Below, piece by piece: positions 43,544-51,670 of a stretch of DNA of 64,000 nucleotides. The notes under the pieces are model-generated. The model worked only from the letters and a program-made list of their open reading frames with translations. It ran no database searches and was not told where the DNA came from. The stretch's first letter is position 1. The number at the start of each line of letters is the position of its first letter. The position numbers and the translations under genes were made by a program. The stretch covers positions 1 through 64,000 of the forward strand of contig JBGUZU010000033.1 of NCBI GenBank assembly GCA_045223915.1, given 5' to 3'. The stretch is from Ruminimicrobiellum sp045223915. GTDB lineage: Bacteria; Elusimicrobiota; Endomicrobiia; Endomicrobiales; Endomicrobiaceae.

Positions 43544-45259
43544 ATGAAAAACTATAAACTTTTATCAGGAAACGAAGCTCTTGCACAGGGAGCTTACGAG
43601 GCAGGACTAAAATTTGCAGCTTCCTATCCTGGAACACCTGCAACAGACATTTTAGAGTATTTAGCACAGTTTAAAGAAGTGGACGCACAGTGGTCAATAA
43701 ACGAAAAAGTGGCTTTTGAAGTATCACTAGGAGCTGCTTTTGCCGGAGTAAGGTCAATTTATTCGTCGAAACATGTGGGAGTAAATGTTGCGATGGACCC
43801 TCTAATGACGGCAACATATTCGGGAATTAATGCTGGTTTTGTTATTGTTACCGGCGATGATCCCGGAATGCACTCGTCTCAAAACGAGCAGGATAACAGA
43901 CTTGTTGCAAAATTTGCAAAAATTCCGTTACTTGAACCTTCTTCTCCACAGGAAGCAAAAAAATTAATAAAACTTGCTTATGAAATAAGTGAAAAGTTTG
44001 ATACACCTGTTTTATTTAGAATGACGACAAGAGTTGCTCATACTAAAGAAACGGTAGAAATAGGACAAAGAGTAGAAGTTGCCGATAAACCTTTCGAAAA
44101 AAATCCGAGAAAATATGTTATGGTTCCGGCAAATGCTTATAAGAAACATATAGACTTAGAAGAAAAACTTTTAAAAATGCAGGAATTTTCCGAAAATTTA
44201 GAGGAAAATTTCATTGAGATCAAAGATAAAAAGTTAGGCATAGTTACCGACAGTGTTTCATACATGTATGTTAAAGAAGTGTATCCGAATGCTTCCGTAT
44301 TAAAACTTTCTATGCCGTTTCCTTTTCCGGACAAAAAAATAAAAGAGTTTTGTTCTCAAGTGGAAAAAGTTGTTGTTGTTGAAGAGAGTGAACCTTTTAT
44401 AGAAGAACATCTTTTACAGATGGGAATAAAATGTCAGGGAAAACATTATACATACAGAGTAGGGGAACTTAATCCGGAATCTGTTAGAGATATAGTTGAA
44501 GGTAAACCTAAAACCACATATCCGCAGGCGGGAAGAAAACCTGTTTTGTGTCCGGGATGTCCTCACAGAGCAACATTTGTTGCTTTAAGAAAAACCAAAG
44601 TTGTTGTTGCCGGTGATATCGGTTGTTATACATTAGGTGCAACACCGCCGTTATCCGCACTTCATACCACAGTTTGTATGGGTTCAAGTGTGACGATAAT
44701 GAGCAGTTTAACCAAAATTTTAGGTAAAGATAAAGCAGTTGCGGTTATCGGCGATTCAACATTCTGTCATTCAGGTATAGAGGGACTTGTTAATTGTGCA
44801 TACAATAAAACTAAAGGTGTAATAATTATACTCGATAACGGAACGACTGCAATGACAGGTGCACAACCTAACCCTGCAACTGGAGTTACCGCTAAAGGTG
44901 AACAAACAAAGAGACTTGATTTGGTTACATTATGTAAAGCTTGCGGTGCTGACAATGTTGAAGTTATCGGCGACAGTTCAGCCGTAATAGAATCAAAAAT
45001 AAAAGAATATACCGCAAAAGACGAACTTTCTGTTTTGATAGTTAGAATAGGTCTTTGCAAAATGATAGACAGAAGTAAAAAACCTGCACCGAAATTTTAT
45101 GCTGACAAATGCAAAAAATGTTATATGTGTGTAAGCGTGGATTGCCCTGCAATATTTAAAGACGAAAACGGAAATATAAAATTGAACGAAAACTTATGTG
45201 CAGGCTGTAACGTTTGTGTGCAACAATGCCACTTTGCTGCTTTAGAAGCTGCAAAGTAG
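43544..45259 (+). CDS. iorA: indolepyruvate ferredoxin oxidoreductase alpha subunit
   Basis: 571 residues. TPP-dependent enzyme that oxidatively decarboxylates aryl pyruvates (from Trp, Phe, Tyr) to aryl-acetyl-CoA, reducing ferredoxin. The pyrimidine-binding domain opens LSGNEALAQGAYEAG..SYPGTPATDILEY. The TPP-binding region holds GDIGCYTLG and GDSTFCHSGIEGL. The C-terminal 2x[4Fe-4S] ferredoxin carries CKKCYMCVSVDCP and CAGCNVCVQQC. With iorB, paaK and the ACT gene it forms an amino-acid fermentation operon. No ribosome site is seen before the ATG. Confidence 0.96.
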   Translation: MKNYKLLSGNEALAQGAYEAGLKFAASYPGTPATDILEYLAQFKEVDAQWSINEKVAFEVSLGAAFAGVRSIYSSKHVGVNVAMDPLMTATYSGINAGFVIVTGDDPGMHSSQNEQDNRLVAKFAKIPLLEPSSPQEAKKLIKLAYEISEKFDTPVLFRMTTRVAHTKETVEIGQRVEVADKPFEKNPRKYVMVPANAYKKHIDLEEKLLKMQEFSENLEENFIEIKDKKLGIVTDSVSYMYVKEVYPNASVLKLSMPFPFPDKKIKEFCSQVEKVVVVEESEPFIEEHLLQMGIKCQGKHYTYRVGELNPESVRDIVEGKPKTTYPQAGRKPVLCPGCPHRATFVALRKTKVVVAGDIGCYTLGATPPLSALHTTVCMGSSVTIMSSLTKILGKDKAVAVIGDSTFCHSGIEGLVNCAYNKTKGVIIILDNGTTAMTGAQPNPATGVTAKGEQTKRLDLVTLCKACGADNVEVIGDSSAVIESKIKEYTAKDELSVLIVRIGLCKMIDRSKKPAPKFYADKCKKCYMCVSVDCPAIFKDENGNIKLNENLCAGCNVCVQQCHFAALEAAK

Positions 45260-45402
45260 AAGATTAGAAGAATGGAAGAATAGAAGATTAGAAGTAAAGC
45301 GGAAATTAAATGATAACAAAATTTGCAAAGCAAATTTTACAACTTAACTTCCAATCATCCAATCCTCAAATCTTCCAATCTTCAAAAATACGAAGTATTT
45401 TT
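45257..45402. repeat. dispersed intergenic repeat, copy 4 (composite, two hairpins)
   Basis: The most complete copy. Purine tract (45257-45297); triloop hairpin 45318-45338 with the same 9-bp stem as copy 1 (AAAATTTGC, loop AAA); inverted pyrimidine tract (~45349-45383, TCTTCCAATC units); second hairpin 45384-45402 (AAAAATAC, loop GAA). It fills the iorA-iorB gap and ends at the iorB ribosome site. Confidence 0.7.
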
Positions 45403-45414
45403 TAGGAGAAAATA

Positions 45415-45882
45415 ATGGATACAGTAAATATTTTGTTTTGTGGTACAGGCGGGCAAGGAATTTTAACCGCAGCCGAAATTGTTGGTCTTGCTGCAATGTA
45501 CGACGGGCACCATGTAAAAAAGTCCGAAGTGCACGGTATGGCACAAAGAGGCGGTTCGGTAGAATCTCATTTAAGGTTCGGAAAAGAAGTTTTTTCGCCG
45601 ATAATAGAGTGCGGCAAGGCAGATTTCTTGCTTTCTTTTGAAAAAGGCGAACACGAAAGAATGAAATTTATGTTAAAAAAAGACGGCATAGATTTATTTG
45701 AAGATTTTGTTAAAGGGCAGGAAAAAATAACAAATCCTAAATTTTTAAATACGTATATGTTGGGAGTATTATCAAAACATTTAAAGATTTCACAAGAAAG
45801 TTGGGAAAAAGCATTAAAGCAGGTTATAAAACCACAGTTTGTAGAAAAAAACTTGGAAATTTTTAAATCTGCAATAGTATAA
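45415..45882 (+). CDS. iorB: indolepyruvate ferredoxin oxidoreductase beta subunit
   Basis: 155 residues, somewhat shorter than the usual ~190. Gamma-type 2-oxoacid oxidoreductase domain: NILFCGTGGQGILTAAEIVG, KKSEVHGMAQRGGSVESHLR, and a C-terminal helical part. It partners IorA. AGGAG lies 7 bp before the ATG, just after the hairpin of repeat copy 4, which could influence its translation or mRNA stability relative to iorA. The shorter length reflects missing C-terminal segments, not a frame break. Confidence 0.92.
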   Translation: MDTVNILFCGTGGQGILTAAEIVGLAAMYDGHHVKKSEVHGMAQRGGSVESHLRFGKEVFSPIIECGKADFLLSFEKGEHERMKFMLKKDGIDLFEDFVKGQEKITNPKFLNTYMLGVLSKHLKISQESWEKALKQVIKPQFVEKNLEIFKSAIV

Positions 45883-45916
45883 ATAGTTGTTAGAAGTCGT
45901 TAAAGAGGAGAGTTGT

Positions 45917-47221
45917 ATGATTTACAATGAAGCAATTGAATGTGCATCCAGAGAGAACTTAAAAAATTTACAATCGGAAAGATTAGTAAAAGTTGTAAAA
46001 TACATCTATGATAATTCACCTGTGTACAAACAGAAGTTTAAGAAGTTGGGAATAACACCGACAGACATTAAATCTATCGACGATATTACAAAATTACCTT
46101 TTACACCGAAAGAAGATTTAAGAGATTCTTACCCGTTCGGGCTTTTTTCAACGGACATTAAAAATGTTGCGGAAATTCATGTATCGAGCGGAACAACAGG
46201 TAATCCTACGGTTGTAGGTTATACAAAAAGAGATCTTAATCTTTGGGCAAATGTTGCAGCTCGTTCCATTGCTTGTGCAGGCGGTAAAAAGGGAGATATT
46301 ATTCAAATATCTTACGGATACGGACTGTTTACCGGCGGTTTAGGGCTTCATTACGGAGCATTAAGACTCGGTGCAACAATTATTCCTGCAGCAACAGGGC
46401 AAACAAAAAGACAAATAAAGTTAATGCAGGATTTTAAACCGAGAATTATAGCTTGTACTCCGAGCTATATTTTATATTTGGCAGAAGAAATGAAAGCATT
46501 GGGAGTTGATCCGAGAACATCAAGTTGGGAAGTGGGAATATTCGGTTCCGAACCATGGAGTATTGCCATGAGAGATACGATAGATAAAACCTTGAATATG
46601 AAAGCAACAGATATTTACGGACTTTCCGAAATTTGCGGTCCGGGAGTTGCACAGGAATGTACGGCAAGAGAAGGTCTTCATATTTGGTCTGATTTGTTTT
46701 ATCCTGAAATAATTGATCCTGCAACAAATCAACCTGTTCCCGAAGGACAGCCCGGAGAACTTGTAATTACTACATTAACAAAACAAGCAATTCCGTTAAT
46801 AAGATACAGAACAAGAGATATAGTTGCAATAACTTATGAAACTTGTAAATGTGGAAGAACTGCACCGAGACTCAGCAAAATAAAAGGCAGAACGGACGAT
46901 ATGATAGTTGTCAGGGGAATAAATGTGTTCCCGACGCAAATAGAACATGCTTTGTTGCAGGTTGACGGTGCTTTACCTAATTATCAGTTGATAGTTGACA
47001 GAGAAAATGGTTCATTGGATAAATTGGAAGTGTTGGTTGAAGTTGACGAAAAATTCTTTACCGATGAATTGCAAGCTTTGGAAAATATAAAAGCCACAAT
47101 TAAAAGAGCAATAGATTCCACCATAGGTTTAGGTGTTAATGTTAGGTTAGTGGAACCGAAAACATTGGCAAGAACCGAAGGAAAATCTAAAAGAGTTATT
47201 GATAAGAGAAACTTACATTAA
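45917..47221 (+). CDS. paaK: phenylacetate-CoA ligase
   Basis: 434 residues. AMP-forming acyl-CoA ligase: HVSSGTTGNPTVVGYT (P-loop-like), SYGYGLFTGGLGLHYG, DIYGLSEICGPGVAQEC, LIRYRTRDI and the C-terminal GRTDDMIVVRGINVFPTQIE. Next to iorAB it may run in reverse, making ATP from aryl-acetyl-CoA as amino acids are fermented; this coupling is known for archaeal acyl-CoA synthetases and is inferred here. ATG 45917 is chosen for AGAGGAGAG just upstream; a TTG at 45887 in frame is not preferred. Confidence 0.95.
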   Translation: MIYNEAIECASRENLKNLQSERLVKVVKYIYDNSPVYKQKFKKLGITPTDIKSIDDITKLPFTPKEDLRDSYPFGLFSTDIKNVAEIHVSSGTTGNPTVVGYTKRDLNLWANVAARSIACAGGKKGDIIQISYGYGLFTGGLGLHYGALRLGATIIPAATGQTKRQIKLMQDFKPRIIACTPSYILYLAEEMKALGVDPRTSSWEVGIFGSEPWSIAMRDTIDKTLNMKATDIYGLSEICGPGVAQECTAREGLHIWSDLFYPEIIDPATNQPVPEGQPGELVITTLTKQAIPLIRYRTRDIVAITYETCKCGRTAPRLSKIKGRTDDMIVVRGINVFPTQIEHALLQVDGALPNYQLIVDRENGSLDKLEVLVEVDEKFFTDELQALENIKATIKRAIDSTIGLGVNVRLVEPKTLARTEGKSKRVIDKRNLH

Positions 47222-47279
47222 ATTTTTGCATGGCAAAAATTAGTTTAAAAGTTGAATGGTTGAAGAGTTGAAAAGTTTG
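47221..47279. repeat. dispersed intergenic repeat, copy 5
   Basis: Hairpin 47221-47241 has a 9-bp stem AATTTTTGC / GCAAAAATT and an ATG loop. It is followed by GTTGAATGGTTGAAGAGTTG-type purine-rich units. It overlaps the paaK stop codon. Confidence 0.55.
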
Positions 47280-47296
47280 TTGTAAAGGAGATAAAA

Positions 47297-47731
47297 ATGA
47301 AAACAATTAGCCAAGTATCAATTTTTATTGAAAATACAAAAGGAAGACTTGCAAACGTTTGTGGATTGTTGGGTGATAATAACATAAATATAAAAGCTCT
47401 TACGATTGCTGAAACTCCTGAATTTGGAATACTAAGAGTAGTTTTAAATGATACCGAAAAAGCAAAAAAAGTTTTAAAAGAAAACGGTTTTATTGCAAAA
47501 ATAGCTCCTGTAGTTGCTGTTGAAGTTTCCGATACACCGGGCGGACTTGCAAAAGCATTAAAAGTTTTAGCTGATAACGATATAAATCTTGAATATATGT
47601 ACGGCTTTGTTGAAAAAGCCAGTGAAAAAGCATTAATGGTATTAAAATTCGATAATGTTGAAAAGGCAATAGAGATACTGCAAAAAAATAATGTTTCTAT
47701 TGTAGATGACAAAGTGGCCTTGGGACTGTAA
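47297..47731 (+). CDS. tandem ACT-domain protein
   Basis: 144 residues made of two ACT domains (~1-68 and ~70-144): ISQVSIFIENTKGRLANVCG and VVAVEVSDTPGGLAKALKVL are the ligand-loop halves. ACT pairs bind amino acids. Such proteins regularly follow ior/paaK genes and are thought to sense aromatic amino acids; direct evidence here is only the gene order. AAGGAG precedes the ATG. Confidence 0.9.
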   Translation: MKTISQVSIFIENTKGRLANVCGLLGDNNINIKALTIAETPEFGILRVVLNDTEKAKKVLKENGFIAKIAPVVAVEVSDTPGGLAKALKVLADNDINLEYMYGFVEKASEKALMVLKFDNVEKAIEILQKNNVSIVDDKVALGL

Positions 47732-47761
47732 AGACAATTTTGAATTTACAATTTATAATTA

Positions 47762-48409
47762 ATGAAAAAGATTAAGAATTTAAAAAAATATAAAGCGGTT
47801 TTATTTGATATGGATGGAGTTATTGTTGACTCCATGCCATATCATTTTATTTCTTGGTTTGAAACATTAAAAAAGTATAAAGTTACCGTTTCCCCTTTTG
47901 ATATTTATGAAAACGAAGGTGAAAAATGTGAAATTTGTGTTAAGAGATTTTTTAAAAGAGATAACATTAAATGTGATGATAAAATTATAGAACAAGTTTT
48001 AAAATTAAGAGATAAATTATACAAAAAGTATTTCAAAGTTCATTTGTTTCCGGATATTGAACAAGTGCTAAACAGATTGAAAAAACAAGGATTTTTGCTT
48101 GCAATAGTTACAGGTTCCAACAGAGATAAAGTAAAATCCATGTTACCTAAAAAGATAGTATCCAAATTCGATGTAATAATAGCGGCGGATATGATAAAAA
48201 GAGGGAAACCTTATCCGGATTCATATTTGACTGCGGCAAAACAATTAAAAGTTAAACCCGGTGAATGTATAGTTATAGAAAATGCCCCCTATGGCATAAA
48301 AGCTGCAAAATCGGCAAAAATGTTTTGTGTAACGGTTACCACAAGTCTTCCCGAACAATACTTAAAACAATCGGATGTTGTTTGTAAAAAAGTTAGTGAT
48401 GTTTTATAG
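47762..48409 (+). CDS. HAD-superfamily phosphatase, beta-phosphoglucomutase-like
   Basis: 215 residues. Motif I LFDMDGVIVDSM, cap domain ~20-85, motif II AIVTGSNRDK, motif III Lys in KRGKPYPDSY, motif IV IENAPYGIKAAK. A soluble sugar-phosphate phosphatase or mutase; the substrate is not assignable. The ATG lacks a good ribosome site. It is 12 bp upstream of the glycosyltransferase gene. Confidence 0.88.
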   Translation: MKKIKNLKKYKAVLFDMDGVIVDSMPYHFISWFETLKKYKVTVSPFDIYENEGEKCEICVKRFFKRDNIKCDDKIIEQVLKLRDKLYKKYFKVHLFPDIEQVLNRLKKQGFLLAIVTGSNRDKVKSMLPKKIVSKFDVIIAADMIKRGKPYPDSYLTAAKQLKVKPGECIVIENAPYGIKAAKSAKMFCVTVTTSLPEQYLKQSDVVCKKVSDVL

Positions 48410-48420
48410 GGTATATTATA

Positions 48421-49155
48421 ATGAAGTGTTCGGAAATATCATTATCCATAATAATGCCTGTTTATAATGAACAGGAAAACATAATGTTTGCCATAGAGCA
48501 AACAATGTCGGAATGTAAAAATTTTAAAAAGGCCGAACTAATAGTTATTAACGATGGCAGCAATGATGATACCAACAAAAAACTCATTGATTTATCAATA
48601 AAATACCCCAATTTAATAGTTTTAAAAAATCATAGAAATATAGGTATAGCAAAGTCATTAAGATATGGCTTTTTAAAAGTATTAAACGATTATGTTTTGT
48701 TCAATTCGGCAGATTTGCCGTTAGATCCGAAAGATATTTGTAACATAATTGAACAAAGGTATCCTTTCGATTTATTGGTGTTGGAAAGAAAAGGATATTC
48801 AGATTTATCAAATTGGAGAATATTTGTTTCTGTTTTCAACAGAGTTGTTTTACACATATTTTTCCCCTTGGCATTGATAGATATAGCAGATTGTAATTAT
48901 ACTTTTATAATAAAGAAAGATTTGTTGCAAAAGGCATTTCCAAATGCAATAAGTTCCAACTTTATTGAAACGGAAATAATATTAAGAGCAAAATATTTAA
49001 ATGCGGATGTTAAAACTATAGAAACAAAATATAACAGAAGAAAACTCAGCAGAAAACATTTTGGAAGAATGCGAAATATAATGTACTCTATAAAAGATTT
49101 AATTAGTTTCAGATTATATAGTATACTTGTTATATTAGGTATTAAAAAACAATAA
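48421..49155 (+). CDS. family 2 glycosyltransferase
   Basis: 244 residues. GT-A fold: SIIMPVYNEQENIMFAIEQT, ELIVINDGSNDDTNKK, HRNIGIAKSLRYG, and NSADLPLDP in place of the usual DxD-containing DADL. A hydrophobic stretch (~141-160) suggests membrane association. It resembles dolichyl/undecaprenyl-phosphate sugar transferases, though too short to include a membrane domain. The first parS site lies 5 bp after its stop. Confidence 0.85.
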   Translation: MKCSEISLSIIMPVYNEQENIMFAIEQTMSECKNFKKAELIVINDGSNDDTNKKLIDLSIKYPNLIVLKNHRNIGIAKSLRYGFLKVLNDYVLFNSADLPLDPKDICNIIEQRYPFDLLVLERKGYSDLSNWRIFVSVFNRVVLHIFFPLALIDIADCNYTFIIKKDLLQKAFPNAISSNFIETEIILRAKYLNADVKTIETKYNRRKLSRKHFGRMRNIMYSIKDLISFRLYSILVILGIKKQ

Positions 49156-49160
49156 TTAAA

Positions 49161-49176
49161 TGTTTCATGTGAAACA
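49161..49176 (+). promoter_or_regulatory. parS: parS site 1
   Basis: TGTTTCATGTGAAACA. It differs from the palindromic consensus TGTTTCACGTGAAACA by one central base. Intergenic. Confidence 0.85.
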
Positions 49177-49221
49177 ATTAACTACAACAGCAAACAAGAA
49201 TTTCTTAATTGAAAAACAAAA

Positions 49222-50529
49222 ATGGTTAAAATATTATTAGTTAATCCCCCGATATATGATTTTGCCGCATATGATTTGTGGGCAAAACCTCTCGGGCTTC
49301 TATATTTATCTTCAATATTGAAACAACAAAATATAGATGTTCAGTTGTTTGATTATATGGACAGAAATTATCCCGGTGTACAAAAACAGCCGTCAAACAA
49401 ATACGGATGCGGTCATTATATACAACAAGAAATAGAAAAACCTAAAGTAATAAGCAATATTAAAAGAAGGTATCACAGATATGGTATTCCTTCCGATATA
49501 GCAGAAAACTTTTTCCGAAACATAGAAAAGCCGGACATTATAATAATGGGTTCTATTATGACCTATTGGTATTTAGGTATAATAGAGGTATCAAAATTAT
49601 TGAAAAAAATCTTTCCTGATGTTCCAGTTATTCTCAGCGGTATATATGCCACGTTATGTAATGAACATGCGAAAAAAATAAAAACTATAGATGATGTAGT
49701 AATAGGATCTTTTGATAATTTTAACCCGATATTAAAAAAATATAATGTAGCAGTTGAACTGACTTCAAATTTTACAGGTTTCCCATGTCCGGACTATTCT
49801 TTTTATAAAAATAAAGAATATATTGTACTAAAAACAAGTATCGGATGCCCGTTTAAGTGCAATTATTGTGCGCAATACATATTAAATAATAATACATATA
49901 CAATAAAAAATCCGTTAACAATAAAAGATGAAATATATAAGTTAACAGAAAACAATATACAGAACATAGCCTTTTATGATGATGCATTGATATTCAATTC
50001 GGATAAACTAATAAAAGTTATGTTGAAAAGTATATTAAAAGATAATAAATCTTTTTATTTCCATACCCCCAACGGCCTACATGCTCGATTTTTGGATGAA
50101 GAGCTTGCAGAACTAATGTTCAATGCTAAATTTATTCAACCGAGATTTAGCCTGGAAACATCTAACAGCCTGGAACAGAAAAACAGCAATAATAAAGTTA
50201 GTAACAGTGAGTATGAAAGAACAATAAAATATTTGAATAATGCAGGATATAAAAGCGGGGAATATATAACATATCTTTTAATAGGTATGCCGGGACAAAA
50301 CATAGAAAATATTAAAGAATCTATAGAATATGTCCATGGTTTAGGTTCAAGAATATCCTTATCGGAATATAGTCCGATACCATATACCAAAGACTGGCAA
50401 ACGTTGCCTCAAGAACTAAAACAAGATCCCCTCACTCAAAATAATACTTATTTTATGACATTAAATAAAGATTATAATAAACTTATTAAACTTAAAGAGT
50501 ATGCTAAAGAACTTAATAAAAAATTATAA
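49222..50529 (+). CDS. B12-binding-domain radical SAM protein
   Basis: 435 residues. The N-terminal cobalamin-binding-like domain opens KILLVNPPIYDFAAYDLWAKP, and the radical SAM cluster motif is CPFKCNYC near residue 210. LIGMPGQNIENIKESIEYV is the late TIM-barrel segment. Members methylate or rearrange varied metabolites; the product is unknown. No ribosome site precedes the ATG. The gene lies between parS sites 1 and 2, and its sequence looks more AT-rich than the operon before it. Confidence 0.85.
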   Translation: MVKILLVNPPIYDFAAYDLWAKPLGLLYLSSILKQQNIDVQLFDYMDRNYPGVQKQPSNKYGCGHYIQQEIEKPKVISNIKRRYHRYGIPSDIAENFFRNIEKPDIIIMGSIMTYWYLGIIEVSKLLKKIFPDVPVILSGIYATLCNEHAKKIKTIDDVVIGSFDNFNPILKKYNVAVELTSNFTGFPCPDYSFYKNKEYIVLKTSIGCPFKCNYCAQYILNNNTYTIKNPLTIKDEIYKLTENNIQNIAFYDDALIFNSDKLIKVMLKSILKDNKSFYFHTPNGLHARFLDEELAELMFNAKFIQPRFSLETSNSLEQKNSNNKVSNSEYERTIKYLNNAGYKSGEYITYLLIGMPGQNIENIKESIEYVHGLGSRISLSEYSPIPYTKDWQTLPQELKQDPLTQNNTYFMTLNKDYNKLIKLKEYAKELNKKL

Positions 50530-50537
50530 GGTAATTT

Positions 50538-50603
50538 TTGAGGTATAGAGGAATAGAAGTATAGAGGTATGGAGAAGGCGGTACAAAATGCATAGCATTT
50601 TGT
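50538..50603. repeat. dispersed intergenic repeat, copy 6
   Basis: Purine tract of GGTATAGAGGAATAGAAG units (50538-50579). Hairpin 50583-50603 has a 9-bp stem ACAAAATGC / GCATTTTGT and an ATA loop. It abuts parS site 2. Confidence 0.6.
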
Positions 50604-50606
50604 TTG

Positions 50607-50622
50607 TGTTTCATGTGAAACA
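50607..50622 (+). promoter_or_regulatory. parS: parS site 2
   Basis: TGTTTCATGTGAAACA, same orientation as site 1, 19 bp before the next ATG. Confidence 0.85.
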
Positions 50623-50641
50623 TTTATAATTTGGGTAAATT

Positions 50642-51517
50642 ATGCATTATACAAAGGTAAAAACTATATTATCTGCTAAAAACGGGATGAACCTATATAG
50701 AGGTTGTTCCCATGGTTGTATATATTGCGATTCAAGAAGCAAAGTTTATAATATGCAACATCCGTTCGAAGATATAGAAATAAAATCAAATGCTATAGAA
50801 CTGTTAGAGAAATCTCTCAAAAGTAAAAGAAAGAAATGTATGATAGGTATGGGCTCCATGACAGATCCGTATATTCCCTTGGAAAAAAAAATAAAAAATA
50901 CAAGAAAATCGTTAGAATTAATATATAAATATGGTTTCGGGGCCACACTTATAACAAAATCATCATCGATAATAAGAGATCTAGATATTTTAAAGGCAAT
51001 AAACAATAAAACAAAATGTGTCATTCAAATGACATTAACTACTTTCGATGAAAAACTCTGTAAAATAATAGAGCCTAATGTAAGCAGTACCAAAGAAAGA
51101 TTTGAAACATTAAAAATACTTAATCAGAATGATATTCCGACAATTGTTTGGCTTACACCGATATTGCCGTTTATAAATGATACCGAAGAAAATTTGACCG
51201 GTATTTTAGATTATTGTATAAAAGTAAATGTTTACGGAATAATATGTTTCGGTATGGGGGTAACTTTAAGGGATGGAAACAGAGAATACTTTTATAAAAA
51301 ATTAGATAAATATTTCCCCCGATTAAAAGAAAAGTATATAAAAACCTATGGAACTAATTATATATTGAATAGTCCGAATAATAAACACCTAATGACCGTA
51401 TTCTATAAAACATGCCAAAAACATAATATGATTTATAATAATAATGATATTTTTCAATATTTAAATACTTTTGAAAGCAAAGAAATTCCGGAAAAACAAC
51501 AATTAGAGTTATTTTGA
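50642..51517 (+). CDS. SPL-family radical SAM protein (spore photoproduct lyase-like)
   Basis: 291 residues. GCSHGCIYC near residue 22 is the radical SAM cluster motif. GMGSMTDPYIPLEK and TLITKSSSIIRDLDIL are conserved in the SPL-like branch, which also occurs in non-sporeformers. True photoproduct lyases carry an extra cysteine near the C-terminus; the only Cys late in this protein is in FYKTCQKHN, so repair activity is unproven. It lies between parS sites 2 and 3. Confidence 0.85.
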   Translation: MHYTKVKTILSAKNGMNLYRGCSHGCIYCDSRSKVYNMQHPFEDIEIKSNAIELLEKSLKSKRKKCMIGMGSMTDPYIPLEKKIKNTRKSLELIYKYGFGATLITKSSSIIRDLDILKAINNKTKCVIQMTLTTFDEKLCKIIEPNVSSTKERFETLKILNQNDIPTIVWLTPILPFINDTEENLTGILDYCIKVNVYGIICFGMGVTLRDGNREYFYKKLDKYFPRLKEKYIKTYGTNYILNSPNNKHLMTVFYKTCQKHNMIYNNNDIFQYLNTFESKEIPEKQQLELF

Positions 51518-51528
51518 TAAGCATTGAA

Positions 51529-51544
51529 TGTTTCATGTGAAACA
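51529..51544 (+). promoter_or_regulatory. parS: parS site 3
   Basis: TGTTTCATGTGAAACA, 11 bp after the preceding stop codon, same orientation. Confidence 0.85.
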
Positions 51545-51608
51545 AAACGACAATTTATAATTTACAATGTATAGTGTATAATTAACAAAAATTTAAAACA
51601 AAAGTATA

Positions 51609-51637
51609 TTGTAAAAAATTGTTAAATAATATATAAT
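51609..51637 (+). promoter_or_regulatory. promoter of the membrane-protein pair, abutting parS site 4
   Basis: TTGTAA (51609-51614), 17 bp, TATAAT (51632-51637). parS site 4 begins at the next base and covers the expected transcription start, so ParB could repress this promoter. Confidence 0.6.
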
Positions 51638-51653
51638 TGTTTCATGTGAAACA
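51638..51653 (+). promoter_or_regulatory. parS: parS site 4
   Basis: TGTTTCATGTGAAACA, flanked by AAT/ATT so the outer symmetry extends to 22 bp. It overlaps the start site of the promoter at 51609-51637. Confidence 0.85.
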
Positions 51654-51670
51654 ATTACAGGAGAGTAAAA

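Noticed and set aside
45257..45402. CRISPR-like array
   Set aside because: Units are short, degenerate, unevenly spaced and mirrored, with no spacers or cas genes.
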